Shown in pieces: positions 43,897 to 52,669 of a stretch of 64,000 nt of DNA (position 1 is the stretch's first letter; the number at the start of each line of letters is the position of its first letter). The notes beneath the pieces are model-generated. The model ran no database searches, was not told where the DNA came from, and saw only the letters and a list, made by a program, of their open reading frames with translations. Origin of the DNA: Curtobacterium sp. MCJR17_055 (GTDB lineage Bacteria > Actinomycetota > Actinomycetes > Actinomycetales > Microbacteriaceae); contig NZ_QKLF01000005.1 of NCBI RefSeq assembly GCF_003224335.1, positions 62,001-126,000 of the forward strand, given 5' to 3'. The position numbers and the translations under genes were made by a program.

Positions 43897-45043
43897 CGAC
43901 GACGACCGCCTCGGCGGTGCGGCGGGCCCACTCGGCGGCGAGCAGCTCGTAGGACCGCACCCGTGCGGCGTGCTCGTGCGTGATCGTCGTGACGAGGAGC
44001 TCGTCCGCACCGGTGACCCGGCGGAGCACCTCGAGCCGGTCCGCGACGTGCCCGGCGTCCCCGACGAAGCGGGCGGCGATGCGGTCGCGGACGGACGCGG
44101 CGGCGGCTGCGTCGAGCGGGGTCGCGCGGGCCTCGTCCGGCGTCGGGTACGCGATCGCGCCGATGCCGGAGCGGATCGAGCGCACCCACTGCCCGTAGCC
44201 GTGCGCGAGTTCCTCGGCCTCGGCGGTCGAGCGGCCGACGACGACGTCCGCGGACACGATGACGTACGGCTCGTCGAGCACGCCGGGGCGGAAGGCCGCG
44301 CGGTACGCCTCGACGGACGCCAGGACGGTGCCGGGTGTGGAGTGGTAGTTCGCGCCGTAGGGCAGACCGAGCACCCCCGCGATCCGGGCGCTCTCGCCGC
44401 CGGTCGAACCGTGGACCCAGAGCTCGACGTCCGCACCGGTCGCCGGTGGCGCCTCGACGACGGCGCCGTCACGCTCCCAGGTGCCGGCGAAGAGGGCACG
44501 GACCAGGGCGAGTTCGTCCTCGAACCGGTCGACGTCACCGGGCACGCGGCCGAGGAGCTCCCCCTGCAGGGCGAACCGGCTCCCGGGGGCGATGCGGAGG
44601 TCGAAGGGCGCGGGCAGGAGCAGCCCGTCCACCTCGGTGTCCGCGCGCGGGGCGAGCGCGGGCGGCTTCGGGGTGCCCGGAGCGGGTGCGCCCGAGCGGC
44701 CGAGACCGAGGTCGAACCGCGGCCCGTACAGCCCGGTGAGGGTGCCGAAGGTCTCGGCGATCTGCAGTCCGCGGACGTTCCCGACCAGGGTCGCTGCGCT
44801 GCCGACCCGGATCGACGTGGTGGCACCGGCGACGGCACCCATGACGACGGTCGGCGCACTGCCCGCGACGCCCGGGTTGAGGTGGTGCTCGGCGAGCCAG
44901 TACCGGGCGTAGCCGGCGCGCTCGGTGACGACGGCGAGGTCGATCGTCTCGTGCAGGGCCGCCGTGGCGGACGAACCGCTGCGCACGGGGACGAGGTCGA
45001 GCACCGAGAGCGGCACCGGCGCCCCGCGGTCGACGCCGCTCAC
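43892..45043 (-). CDS. Luciferase-like FMN monooxygenase (LLM class)
   Basis: A 383-residue (beta/alpha)8 flavin enzyme of the bacterial luciferase superfamily. VTERAGYARYWLAEHHLNPGV and LGLGRSGAPAPG are family signatures, and VHGSTGGESARIAG forms the FMN phosphate loop. It is closest in pattern to short YtmO-type members. Last of three overlapping genes; its GTG start overlaps the previous stop by 4 bp. The substrate is unknown; an S- or N-substituted amino acid is suggested by context. Confidence 0.88.
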   Translation of the reverse strand: MSGVDRGAPVPLSVLDLVPVRSGSSATAALHETIDLAVVTERAGYARYWLAEHHLNPGVAGSAPTVVMGAVAGATTSIRVGSAATLVGNVRGLQIAETFGTLTGLYGPRFDLGLGRSGAPAPGTPKPPALAPRADTEVDGLLLPAPFDLRIAPGSRFALQGELLGRVPGDVDRFEDELALVRALFAGTWERDGAVVEAPPATGADVELWVHGSTGGESARIAGVLGLPYGANYHSTPGTVLASVEAYRAAFRPGVLDEPYVIVSADVVVGRSTAEAEELAHGYGQWVRSIRSGIGAIAYPTPDEARATPLDAAAAASVRDRIAARFVGDAGHVADRLEVLRRVTGADELLVTTITHEHAARVRSYELLAAEWARRTAEAVVVA

Positions 45044-46404
45044 GCGAGCACCCCCTGGCGGTCACGGACCCGCCCGGAGAGCCCGAGGGTCTCGCGCAGG
45101 GTCGCCCCGTCCTCGTACTGCTCCCGGTACACACCGCGCTCCTGCAGCAGTGGGACGACGCTGTCGACGAACTCGTCCAGGCCGTACGGGTTCGTGTGCG
45201 GGACGACGACGAACCCGTCGGTCGCCCGTTCCTGCACGTACCGGTCGATCTCGGCGGCGATGCTCGACGGCGTGCCGACGAAGCCGCCCCGTGTCGACAC
45301 CCGGATGACGAGCTCGCGGATGGACAGCCGGTCCGCCGCGGCCTGCTCGCGCCACGTCTGCACGACCGCCCGGGGGTCCCGGACGTGCCGGACCCTGCCG
45401 CGGGTGATCGTGTCCGCGTCGACGTCGGGTTCGACCTCGGGCAGCGGTCCGTCGACGTCGTAGGACGACAGGTCCCGGTTCCAGACCTGCTCGAGGAACG
45501 CGATCGCGGTCGCCGAGCTGACCTGCGCGCGACGGATCGCCCGGGAGCGTTCCTCGGCGTCGGCCCGGGTGTCGCCGAGCGTGAAGGTCGCGCCGGGCAG
45601 GACGAGCAGCTCGTCCCGGGAACGTCCGACCCGTTCCAGCCGTGCCGCCAGGTCGTCGGAGAACCGGCGGGCGTCCTCGAACTCAGTGTGCAGCGAGAAG
45701 ACGACCTCGGCCTGCGCGGCGGCGAGGTCGCGGCCCTCGTCGGAGTCGCCGGCCTGCACGAGCACGGGGTGACGCTGTGGGCTGCGCGGCACCGGGAACG
45801 TGCCGGTGACGTCGAACTGCGGGCCGTGGTGGTCGACGTCCCGGATGCGGGAGCGCTCCGCGTACACGCCGGAGGTCCCGTCGGCGACGACGGCGTCCGG
45901 CTGCCACGAGTCCCACAGCTCGCGGGCGAGCTCGACGAACTCGGCGGCGCGCGTGTACCGGTCCGCGTGGTCGAGGAAGCCCCCGCGTCGGAAGTTGGCA
46001 CCGTGGAAGGCGTCCGAGCTCGTCACGACGTTCCACCCGGCGCGGCCCTCGGTGAGGTGGTCGAGCGTGGCGAGCTGCTTCGCGAGCTCGACCGGCTCGT
46101 TGAACGTCGCCGACAGCGTGCCGACGAGCCCGATGTGGGACGTCACCCCGGCGAGGGCGGCCAGGACGGCGAGCGTGTTCGGACGACCGACGACGTCGAG
46201 GTCGTGCACGCGGCCCTTCTGCTCGCGGAGCCGCAGCCCCTCGGCGAGGAACAGGAAGTCGAGCCGGCCCCGCTCGGCGTTCCGCGCGAAGTGCTCGAAC
46301 GACGAGAACGCGATCTGGCTCTCCGCGCGGTCGTCGCTCCAGACCGTGGTGTTGTTGACGCCCGGGAAGTGGGCGGCCAGGTGCACCTGTCGCTTCGTGC
46401 TCAT
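45040..46404 (-). CDS. NtaA/SnaA/DszA-type FMN monooxygenase
   Basis: A 454-residue FMN-dependent monooxygenase. ARNAERGRLDFLFLAEGLRL, LDHLTEGRAGWNVVTSSDAF and HPVLVQAGDSDEGRDLAA are diagnostic for the NtaA/SnaA/DszA group, which includes YxeK and YtnJ acting on S-succinocysteine derivatives. It needs a flavin reductase, which is not nearby. Its start and stop both overlap neighbours by 4 bp. Confidence 0.9.
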   Translation of the reverse strand: MSTKRQVHLAAHFPGVNNTTVWSDDRAESQIAFSSFEHFARNAERGRLDFLFLAEGLRLREQKGRVHDLDVVGRPNTLAVLAALAGVTSHIGLVGTLSATFNEPVELAKQLATLDHLTEGRAGWNVVTSSDAFHGANFRRGGFLDHADRYTRAAEFVELARELWDSWQPDAVVADGTSGVYAERSRIRDVDHHGPQFDVTGTFPVPRSPQRHPVLVQAGDSDEGRDLAAAQAEVVFSLHTEFEDARRFSDDLAARLERVGRSRDELLVLPGATFTLGDTRADAEERSRAIRRAQVSSATAIAFLEQVWNRDLSSYDVDGPLPEVEPDVDADTITRGRVRHVRDPRAVVQTWREQAAADRLSIRELVIRVSTRGGFVGTPSSIAAEIDRYVQERATDGFVVVPHTNPYGLDEFVDSVVPLLQERGVYREQYEDGATLRETLGLSGRVRDRQGVLA

Positions 46405-47675
46405 GCGGGGACCCCCTCGGGTGTGGTGGTGGCGTACCGGCTGAGCGCGGGGCGCAGCCCGAACCGCGTCCGCAGGTCGGCGACGGGGCGCGAGGCGACG
46501 TCCGCGCGGAGCCCGGCGGTGACGAGCGCGGGGACGAGCTGTCGGGCGACGGCGGTGCTGTCGAGCGGGATCCGCAGCGGGCGCAGTCGGACGCCGGCGT
46601 ACCCGAGGGCACGGAGGTCGCCGATGCGGGACACGAGTTCCGGCACGGTGGTCGCGAGCACGGCGGCGTCCGACCAGGAGGGACCCGCTGCCGCAGGCCC
46701 CGCCGCCACGGTTCCCGCCGCCGCGTCGAGCGCCGCCAGCGCGTCCGCCGCCTCCGCCGACGACGACCCGATGAGCACCGCGAGGTCCGCGAGCACCGGG
46801 CGCTCCGGGTCCGATCCGGCCGCCTGCTCGGCGTCCCGCACCACGGCCAGCGCGCCCCGGTCCTCCAGGCCGCCCGCGCCGGGCGTGACGAGCACGACGT
46901 CCGCGGCGTCGACCGCGAACCGGGCCGTGTCCTCGCGGTGCGCCAGTGCGAGGACCGGCGGCCGACCCTGCGGGGACCGCGGGACGATCGACGCGCCGTG
47001 CACCGACAGGTACGAGCCCCGGAACCGGGCATCGTGGATGCGGTCGCGGTCGATGAAGCGGCCGGTGGCGACGTCGCGGATGACGGCGTCGTCGTCCCAG
47101 CTGTCCCAGAGACGCGCAACGACCTCGGCCACCTCGCGCGCCTCGTCGAGCAGCGGCTCGACCGTGCCCGGTCCCGGTGCTCCGTCGGGCAGGGTCCGGC
47201 GGCCGAAGAGCGCGGCCTCGCGGGCGGTGGGACTCACCTGCAGTCGCCACCCGGCCCGGCCGGTCGACACGTGGTCGAGGGTCTGGAGGGCCGTTGCGAC
47301 GTGGAAGGGTTCGGTGTGCGTCACCGAGACGGTCGGGACGAGGCCGATCTGGCGGGTGGCCGGTGCGACGGCGGCGGCGACGAGCAGTGCGTCGAGGCGC
47401 CCGACGACCGTGCTGGTGTCCAGGTCACCGGTCGCGTCCACGGGGCCGGCGGTGAAGGAGTCCTCGAACGTGACGGCGTCGACGCCGAGGCGGTCCTGCT
47501 CGCCGACGACGTCGCGCCAGTGCTGCAGGGTCGGCAGGCGTCGCGCGGCGACCGGGTCGGTCCGCCAGGCTGCCGGGTGCCATCCGGCACCCTGCAGCGC
47601 GGTGACGAGGGTGATGCGGTCGGGCACGGGTTCCTCGGCTCTGTCGGTGGTCACGGCATGCGGGATGCGGGGCAT
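46401..47675 (-). CDS. LLM monooxygenase, NtaA-like, divergent
   Basis: A 424-residue flavin monooxygenase homologue. TLQHWRDVVGEQDRLGVDAVTFEDSF, LQTLDHVSTGRAGWRLQVSP and RPPVLALAHREDTARFA match the family. The middle (about 270-340) is Ala-rich and less conserved, so the substrate may differ from its neighbour's. The start is uncertain: ATG at 47675 is given, GTG at 47654 is possible. No ribosome site is clear, so the message may be leaderless. First gene of the arm. Confidence 0.82.
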   Translation of the reverse strand: MPRIPHAVTTDRAEEPVPDRITLVTALQGAGWHPAAWRTDPVAARRLPTLQHWRDVVGEQDRLGVDAVTFEDSFTAGPVDATGDLDTSTVVGRLDALLVAAAVAPATRQIGLVPTVSVTHTEPFHVATALQTLDHVSTGRAGWRLQVSPTAREAALFGRRTLPDGAPGPGTVEPLLDEAREVAEVVARLWDSWDDDAVIRDVATGRFIDRDRIHDARFRGSYLSVHGASIVPRSPQGRPPVLALAHREDTARFAVDAADVVLVTPGAGGLEDRGALAVVRDAEQAAGSDPERPVLADLAVLIGSSSAEAADALAALDAAAGTVAAGPAAAGPSWSDAAVLATTVPELVSRIGDLRALGYAGVRLRPLRIPLDSTAVARQLVPALVTAGLRADVASRPVADLRTRFGLRPALSRYATTTPEGVPA

Positions 47676-47732
47676 CGGGCGTGCGTCGACGCTACGGCGA
47701 CGGACGCCGGACCGGGGCGTGGGTTGCGGTCC

Positions 47733-47748
47733 GTGACGGGGTGTTGCG
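47733..47748 (-). promoter_or_regulatory. Shared 16-bp motif upstream of the monooxygenase arm
   Basis: GTGACGGGGTGTTGCG matches the repeat at 40082 in 13 of 16 positions. A second GTTGCG half lies 20 bp away at 47723, the same spacing as the array near 40.1 kb. It falls inside the 3' end of the reverse-transcriptase region, 58-73 bp before the first monooxygenase start. Confidence 0.5.
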
Positions 47749-47773
47749 TCGGATGACGTCCGGCGTCCGTCCG

Positions 47774-49126
47774 TCACGCGGGTGGTGACGGCGCTCGATC
47801 ACCAGGTGATGCGGACGAACTCCTGGCGGAGGCGGTCGGCTCGTCCGGGGTTGGTCTGCTCACCCAGCCGATGCGGCCGAGGAGGTGCGCCCGGAAGTCC
47901 GGATGACCCGAGCGGTTCTGCGACTCCGGTCCGTGCTCGGCGCAGTTGTGGAGGACGGCGTGGAGGCGGTCGACCTCGCGGCGGCCGGGAGCGGTGCGGT
48001 CGTTGACGACGACGCCGGTGACGCTCTGGCGGACGCTCGCGGGTGGGACCCGGGTCTTGCGGGCGTTGAGCCGGAGGCCCTGGTCGGTGACGATGCGGTC
48101 GACACCCCGGAGGAAGGCGTCGGCGCGTCGCGCGAGACGGTCGTCGCCGCTGAAGGTGAGGTCGTCGACGTCCCCGCCGGGCGGCATCGCGGTGAGCACG
48201 TGGGTCGGGACGCGGTGGGTGCAGAGACCGGTGAGGACGTGGGCGAGGGGTTCCGCGAACCCGGCCGCCCGGAACACCCCGTACACGGACCGTGCGCGGA
48301 CGCTCGCGAAGAAGCTGGTGAGGTCGGCGGTGATGACGACGCGTTGCCCGACGTGCAGCGCGGCGCCGGAGACCACGCTGCGGCCGGGGACGAAGCCGTG
48401 TGCCGCGTCGTGCACCGGCAGGACCGCCAGGAGTTCGTCGAGGACCGTCCGTTGCGTCCGGCGGAGCATGTCCAACGGTTTCTCGAGCAGGCGCGGCGTG
48501 CGCCCCGGGCGGCGGACCCACTCGTGCCGGTGGTGGTGCAGCGGGCTGGCGGAGCCGGGTCGGCGGTTCCACCCGCGCGTGTCGGCGAGCCACAGGAGCC
48601 GGCCGACCGTCAGGTCCAGTTCGCGGGCGAGCTCGGGCAGGGTGTCGACGAGCAGGCGGCTCGACACCCGCGGCACCGCGCGCACCGGGACCGCCCGCCG
48701 CACCAGCACCCGGACCGGACGGCGGGTGGACCGTGTGCGGTGCAGTCGCACCAGCTGCGGTGACGCCGCGATCACCGCCGCGAGTTGCCGGGGTGCGTCG
48801 ACGGGAGGCCGTGGGTACGTCTCGAGCGCGGTGCGGACGGCGTGGCCCACGTACGCGCGCTCCGGTCCGACGACGTCGAAGCCCGCGGCCGTGAGCAGAC
48901 CGGTGTCCCAGGCGTCGGCGGCGAGGAAGGCGTCCGCGAGGGCGGTCGCGACCACCTCGACGGGCGTGGGGTTCCCGGGGGACCTGTCGGTGCCTCCGTG
49001 AGGTCGCGCGCGCGGAGCGCGCCGAGCCTCTCGGGGCGTGTGGTGCTGCTGGTCCTGCGTACCCCGGGGTGACCCCGGAGAGGTCGACGCGTCACGCGCG
49101 CCGTCCGCCTCCCCCGGGAACTCCAC
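47774..49126 (-). pseudogene. Retron-like reverse transcriptase with in-frame deletion of the catalytic core
   Basis: A 450-codon open frame. Recognised RT segments: HHHRHEWVRRPGRTPRLLEK, AAHGFVPGRSVVSG (RT2), and ADLTSFFASV with the motif A aspartate at residue 268. The frame then runs TAMPPGG straight into DVDDLTFSGDD at residues 319-329, so motif B (QGAPTSP type) and the Tyr-Ala of the YADD box are missing. Motif A and the DD box are only about 50 residues apart; retron RTs have about 90. The C-terminal thumb region (ARKTRVPPASVRQSVTGVVVN) is intact. Polymerase activity is very unlikely. The first 55 codons look non-coding; a GTG at 48955 is a better start. Confidence 0.8.
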
Positions 49127-49191
49127 GTGCTCACCATACGGAGGATCGCGCTACCGTGACGAGCGACACCGCCGTCCCTGTGAGGAGCACC

Positions 49192-49707
49192 ATGCCCGAC
49201 ACCACCGACACCACCACCGGAGCCCGGTACCGCGAACTCGGGACCGAGCAGAAGCTCGCCGTCCTGCTCGCGGAGGAACGCGAACTCGACCACGACTCGT
49301 TCGACCTCGACGACGCCTGGGCGGTGGGCTCCTGGTTGCGGGCGACCGCCCTGGAGCGCGGGCTCGGCGTCGGGTTCGCGGTGTCCTTCGGCGAGCAGCG
49401 GGTGTTCCACGCGGCGACCCCGGGCTCCGGCGCGGTGAACGACGCCTGGTTGGAACGGAAGTTCCGGGTGGTGCGGCACTTCGCCCACTCCACCCTCGCG
49501 GTGCGGACGCAGTACGAGGTCGGCGGCTCGACGTTCGACGAGGCCGCGGCACTCGACCCCCGGCAGTACCAGGCCGCGGGCGGGGGCTTCCCGCTCGTGG
49601 TGCGCGGGTCGCTCATCGGCGCCGTCGGCGTCAGCGGCCTCGAGATGCACGACGACCACGCGCTCGTGGTCGAGGCACTCCGGGCACACCGGGCGTCGCG
49701 CCCGTGA
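49192..49707 (+). CDS. UPF0303 family haem-degrading-domain protein
   Basis: A 171-residue protein of the UPF0303/haem-degrading family (HbpS-like fold). It contains SFDLDDAWAVGSWLRATALERG, then FHAATPGSGAVNDAWLERKFRVV, then GGGFPLVVRGSLIGAVGVSGL. The function in bacteria is unclear; some homologues bind haem. GAGGAG precedes the ATG at 49192. It is divergent from the RT and overlaps the HIT gene (GTGA). Confidence 0.88.
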   Translation: MPDTTDTTTGARYRELGTEQKLAVLLAEERELDHDSFDLDDAWAVGSWLRATALERGLGVGFAVSFGEQRVFHAATPGSGAVNDAWLERKFRVVRHFAHSTLAVRTQYEVGGSTFDEAAALDPRQYQAAGGGFPLVVRGSLIGAVGVSGLEMHDDHALVVEALRAHRASRP

Positions 49708-50138
49708 CGACGGTGGACCCCGACGACTGCGTCTTCTGCCGGATCATCGCGACGGACGACCCGGACACCGTCTGGATCGAGCGGGAGCCGGACGCGGTCG
49801 CGTTCCGGCCGCTGCCGGAGTCGGAACTCGCGCCCGGGCACACGCTGGTCGTCCCGCGGGAGCACGCCACGGGCCTCCTGGACGTCGCCCCGGACGCCCT
49901 GCGAGCGACGGCACTGCTCGCGCAGCGGGTGGGGCGCGCCATGCGGGCCGCGCTCGGTGCGACCGGGGTCGTCGTGCTCAGTGCGACCGGAGCGGACGCG
50001 GGCCAGAGCATGCCGCACCTGCACCTCCACGTCGTGCCGTGCTGGCCCGACGACGGTGTCCTCCGCTGGCCGGAACAGCGCTCCGCGCACGTCGTGGACG
50101 GGGACCCGTCGGCGCTGCTCGCGGAGATGTTCGAGTGA
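49704..50138 (+). CDS. HIT-family nucleotide hydrolase/transferase
   Basis: A 144-residue HIT protein with the histidine triad SMPHLHLHVVP and an N-terminal CVFCRII zinc-type motif. It hydrolyses AMP-type nucleotide conjugates. The GTG start overlaps the UPF0303 stop and its own stop overlaps the RidA start, so all three are coupled. Confidence 0.92.
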   Translation: MTTVDPDDCVFCRIIATDDPDTVWIEREPDAVAFRPLPESELAPGHTLVVPREHATGLLDVAPDALRATALLAQRVGRAMRAALGATGVVVLSATGADAGQSMPHLHLHVVPCWPDDGVLRWPEQRSAHVVDGDPSALLAEMFE

Positions 50139-50560
50139 CGGCCACCGGACGACCCACCGCGGTCGAACTGATCCGCTCCAGCGTGCTCAGCCCGGCTGAG
50201 TACGCGCACGCCGCCACAGCGCCGGCTCATGGCCGGCTCGTCTTCCTCGCCGGGTCGTGCCCGCTCGACGCGGACGGAGCGACCGTCGCCCCGGGCGACC
50301 ACGCGGCACAGGCTGGGCAGTGCGTCGCGAACCTGCGGCAGGCGCTGACCGACGCCGGGGCGCGCATGACGGACGTCATCAGCACCCGCGTGCTCGTGGC
50401 GTCGGCTCGCCGAGCGGACCTGGTCACTGCGTGGCGGGTCGTCCGCGACGCGTTCGGCGAGCACGAGGTGCCGAGCACCCTGCTCGGCGTCACCGTCCTC
50501 GGCTACGACGACCAGCTGGTCGAGGTGGGGGCGGTGGCCGTGGTCCTCGACGCACACTGA
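50135..50560 (+). CDS. RidA/YjgF-family deaminase
   Basis: A 141-residue member of the RidA superfamily, which hydrolyses reactive enamine/imine intermediates. It shows GRLVFLAGSCPLDADG, GQCVANLRQALTDAGARM and the region STRVLVASARRADL that holds the arginine normally used for substrate. The GTG start is coupled to the HIT gene. Confidence 0.88.
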   Translation: MTATGRPTAVELIRSSVLSPAEYAHAATAPAHGRLVFLAGSCPLDADGATVAPGDHAAQAGQCVANLRQALTDAGARMTDVISTRVLVASARRADLVTAWRVVRDAFGEHEVPSTLLGVTVLGYDDQLVEVGAVAVVLDAH

Positions 50561-50658
50561 TCCGGCCTGCGACACTGGTCGCGCCGGTCGGTCCGCAGTC
50601 GCGTGGCCGACACCGGTGACGGCGGCGCGGAGAGCGCCACGGGCGGAGGCGGGGGCCG

Positions 50659-51315
50659 ATGGGGACCGAGGGGTGGCGCGACTGCCGACGCCAACGGCGC
50701 GTGCGGAAGGGCAACGGGGAGCCGCTTCCGCCGCTGCGCTGGTGGCAGGTCGCGACGCGGTCGCTCCTCCGCATCGACCTGACCGACCCCGGCACCACGA
50801 TCACGGCGACCTACACGGTCGACGTCGACCACCTGGGCGACCGTGCCGACGGTGCGGTCCGTGCCCGACTGTACCGGGACGGCCGGCTGCTGTCCCTCGC
50901 ATCGCTCCCGGCGCGGTTCCCGATCCCCGGCGGCCACATCGAGGTCGCCGTCGGCACCTTCGGACTGCGCCGGTGTCACTTCGTCGCCGCCACGGGCGCC
51001 GTGCACCAGTTGACGCCGCTGGCCGGGAGCGCCGAGGGCCGCCGAGCGCGCTTGGCGGCCGAGCGCCCCGGACTGAGCCGGGCGATCGGGACGACATCGA
51101 CCCTGGTCGTGCTGGCAGGTGTCGGACTCGCAGTGCCGCAGCTGCTCGAGGGGATCACGGCGATCCCGGCCGTCCAGCAGGCGGTCGGGGCATTCGAACT
51201 GGCGATCGAGATCCCCCTCGCGGTCAACATCGCCGCCGGTGTCGCGACGGTCGCGGGGAGCATCGAGCGGGCGCTCCGGCTGCGGTCGAACTGGTTGGAC
51301 GACCTGGCGAACTGA
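50659..51315 (+). CDS. Unknown membrane protein
   Basis: A 218-residue protein, family not recognised. A basic N-terminus (RDCRRQRRVRKGN) and a beta-rich cytosolic domain (about 35-130: ITATYTVDVDHLGDRADGAV, IEVAVGTFGLRRCHFVAATG) are followed by two hydrophobic segments at about 145-165 and 185-200. The N-terminal domain resembles a small sensor or scaffolding domain, but this is only an impression. It is convergent with the phosphoribosyltransferase. Confidence 0.6.
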   Translation: MGTEGWRDCRRQRRVRKGNGEPLPPLRWWQVATRSLLRIDLTDPGTTITATYTVDVDHLGDRADGAVRARLYRDGRLLSLASLPARFPIPGGHIEVAVGTFGLRRCHFVAATGAVHQLTPLAGSAEGRRARLAAERPGLSRAIGTTSTLVVLAGVGLAVPQLLEGITAIPAVQQAVGAFELAIEIPLAVNIAAGVATVAGSIERALRLRSNWLDDLAN

Positions 51316-51337
51316 TCCGGCGCGTGCCAGCAGTTCC

Positions 51338-51874
51338 TCAGAGGTCGGCGGCCCGGACCAGGTGCCGGATCGGCGGTAGCCCGTCCTGTGCAGCCGCTGA
51401 CGCCTCGTCGACGACGACCGCGACGCTGACGAGCGTCCCGCCGCACGCGTCGACGAGCGCCGCGGCGGCCGCCGCCTGCCCGCCCGTCTCGATCCAGTCG
51501 TCGACGAGCACGACCCGCTGTCCCGGGCGGACGAGGTCCGGTCTGGTGGCGAGCGTCCAGCGGCGTCCGCGGTAGTCGGGGTCGGTGACGTGAAGCACGA
51601 GCGGACCCGGGAACAAGGCACCGTCCTTCCGGACCGGGACGAACCCGACGCCGAGCACCAGGGCCACGGCCGGTCCGAGCACGAATCCGCGCGCTTCGAT
51701 GCCGAGGACCAGGTCAGCACGGTCCTCCGCGACGAGCGCCGCGAGCCCCGCGACGACCGTTGCGAGGGCGTCCGGGTCAGCGAGCACCGCCCAGGTGTCC
51801 GCGTCACCGTCGAGCCACCGGAACCGGCGCACCACCGCCCGGCGAGCGCGGTCGACGGCGTCCTCGTCGGTCAT
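51338..51874 (-). CDS. Adenine phosphoribosyltransferase-like protein
   Basis: A 178-residue type I phosphoribosyltransferase. The PRPP-binding motif is RVVLVDDWIETGGQA and LVLGIEARGFVLGPAVAL matches the APRT start region. GALFPGP replaces the usual KPGKLPG segment, so the substrate may be another base. The ATG at 51874 is chosen from the family length. Confidence 0.8.
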   Translation of the reverse strand: MTDEDAVDRARRAVVRRFRWLDGDADTWAVLADPDALATVVAGLAALVAEDRADLVLGIEARGFVLGPAVALVLGVGFVPVRKDGALFPGPLVLHVTDPDYRGRRWTLATRPDLVRPGQRVVLVDDWIETGGQAAAAAALVDACGGTLVSVAVVVDEASAAAQDGLPPIRHLVRAADL

Positions 51875-51926
51875 GACGACGCGGTGTCCGGGGCGGTCCT
51901 GCGGAGGACCCGGCCCATGCCCTGGA

Positions 51927-52574
51927 TCACCCGCCGGCCCGGGAGGATCGCCGCCGGACGGCGAGGACGACGACACCGGCGACGACGAGCAGCACCCCGC
52001 CGAGCGCCCACGGCAGCACGGGCGCTCCGGTACTGGTCGCGGTCGGGTCAGCGGCATCAGCAGGGGTCGGCGTCGCCGTGGCGGACGTGTCCAACCGGGC
52101 CTCCCGGCTCGCGGTGGCGGACGGCGCGGAGACCGGAGTGGGGGCGCTCGACGGGGTCGGAGCGACCTCGACGGTGAACGCGACCTGGCCGTCGACCGGG
52201 TGGCCGTCCGGTGAGACGTACCGCCACAGCACCGTGTGCGGGCCGGCCGACAGGTCGACGCGCTTCGACATCGTCGTCCCCTCGACGCGGACCTCGCCCG
52301 TCGACTCGTCCTGGCCGGTCTGGTCCCGCACCTCGATGCGGAGTCCGGCGTTGAGACCCGCGAGCGGGGCCTCGCTGAACGTCAGGTCGACCTGCCGCAC
52401 GGCCGTCGTCACCGTGGCCCCGTCCGCAGGGGTGCTGCCGATGAGCGCAGAGTGCGCCGAGGCGGGCGCAGCAGCCTCCGGACCGGCGACGACCGCCGCG
52501 AGGACGACCGCCAGCGCGAGGGCGGAACCTCCGACGCGACGGGAGGAAGAGCTACTGGGTCCGGTCCGTGGCAC
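51927..52574 (-). CDS. CopC-domain copper-binding protein with C-terminal anchor
   Basis: A 215-residue exported protein. Signal peptide at residues 1-40, cleaved before HSALIGSTPADG, the N-terminal histidine that binds Cu(II) in CopC. A second ligand region is DGHPVDGQ. A Pro/Ser/Thr-rich spacer (about 140-180) leads to a C-terminal helix. No CopD domain is fused or adjacent. GTG start at 52574. The role is probably copper handling outside the membrane. Confidence 0.88.
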   Translation of the reverse strand: MPRTGPSSSSSRRVGGSALALAVVLAAVVAGPEAAAPASAHSALIGSTPADGATVTTAVRQVDLTFSEAPLAGLNAGLRIEVRDQTGQDESTGEVRVEGTTMSKRVDLSAGPHTVLWRYVSPDGHPVDGQVAFTVEVAPTPSSAPTPVSAPSATASREARLDTSATATPTPADAADPTATSTGAPVLPWALGGVLLVVAGVVVLAVRRRSSRAGG

Positions 52575-52612
52575 AGACGGACTCTACGGGTCCGAGGTGT
52601 GCGCCCGGCGGA

Positions 52613-52657
52613 CGGACGGGAGGCCCGGAGCCAGCTGGCACCGGGCCTCCCGTCCGA
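52613..52657. repeat. Intergenic palindrome, copy C
   Basis: A 45-bp element with the same CGGACGGGAGG / CCTCCCGTCCG arms, here extended by CCCGG/CCGGG. It lies 13 bp past the SDR stop, where it could also act as a terminator. Confidence 0.8.
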
Positions 52658-52669
52658 CGGACGCCCGCG

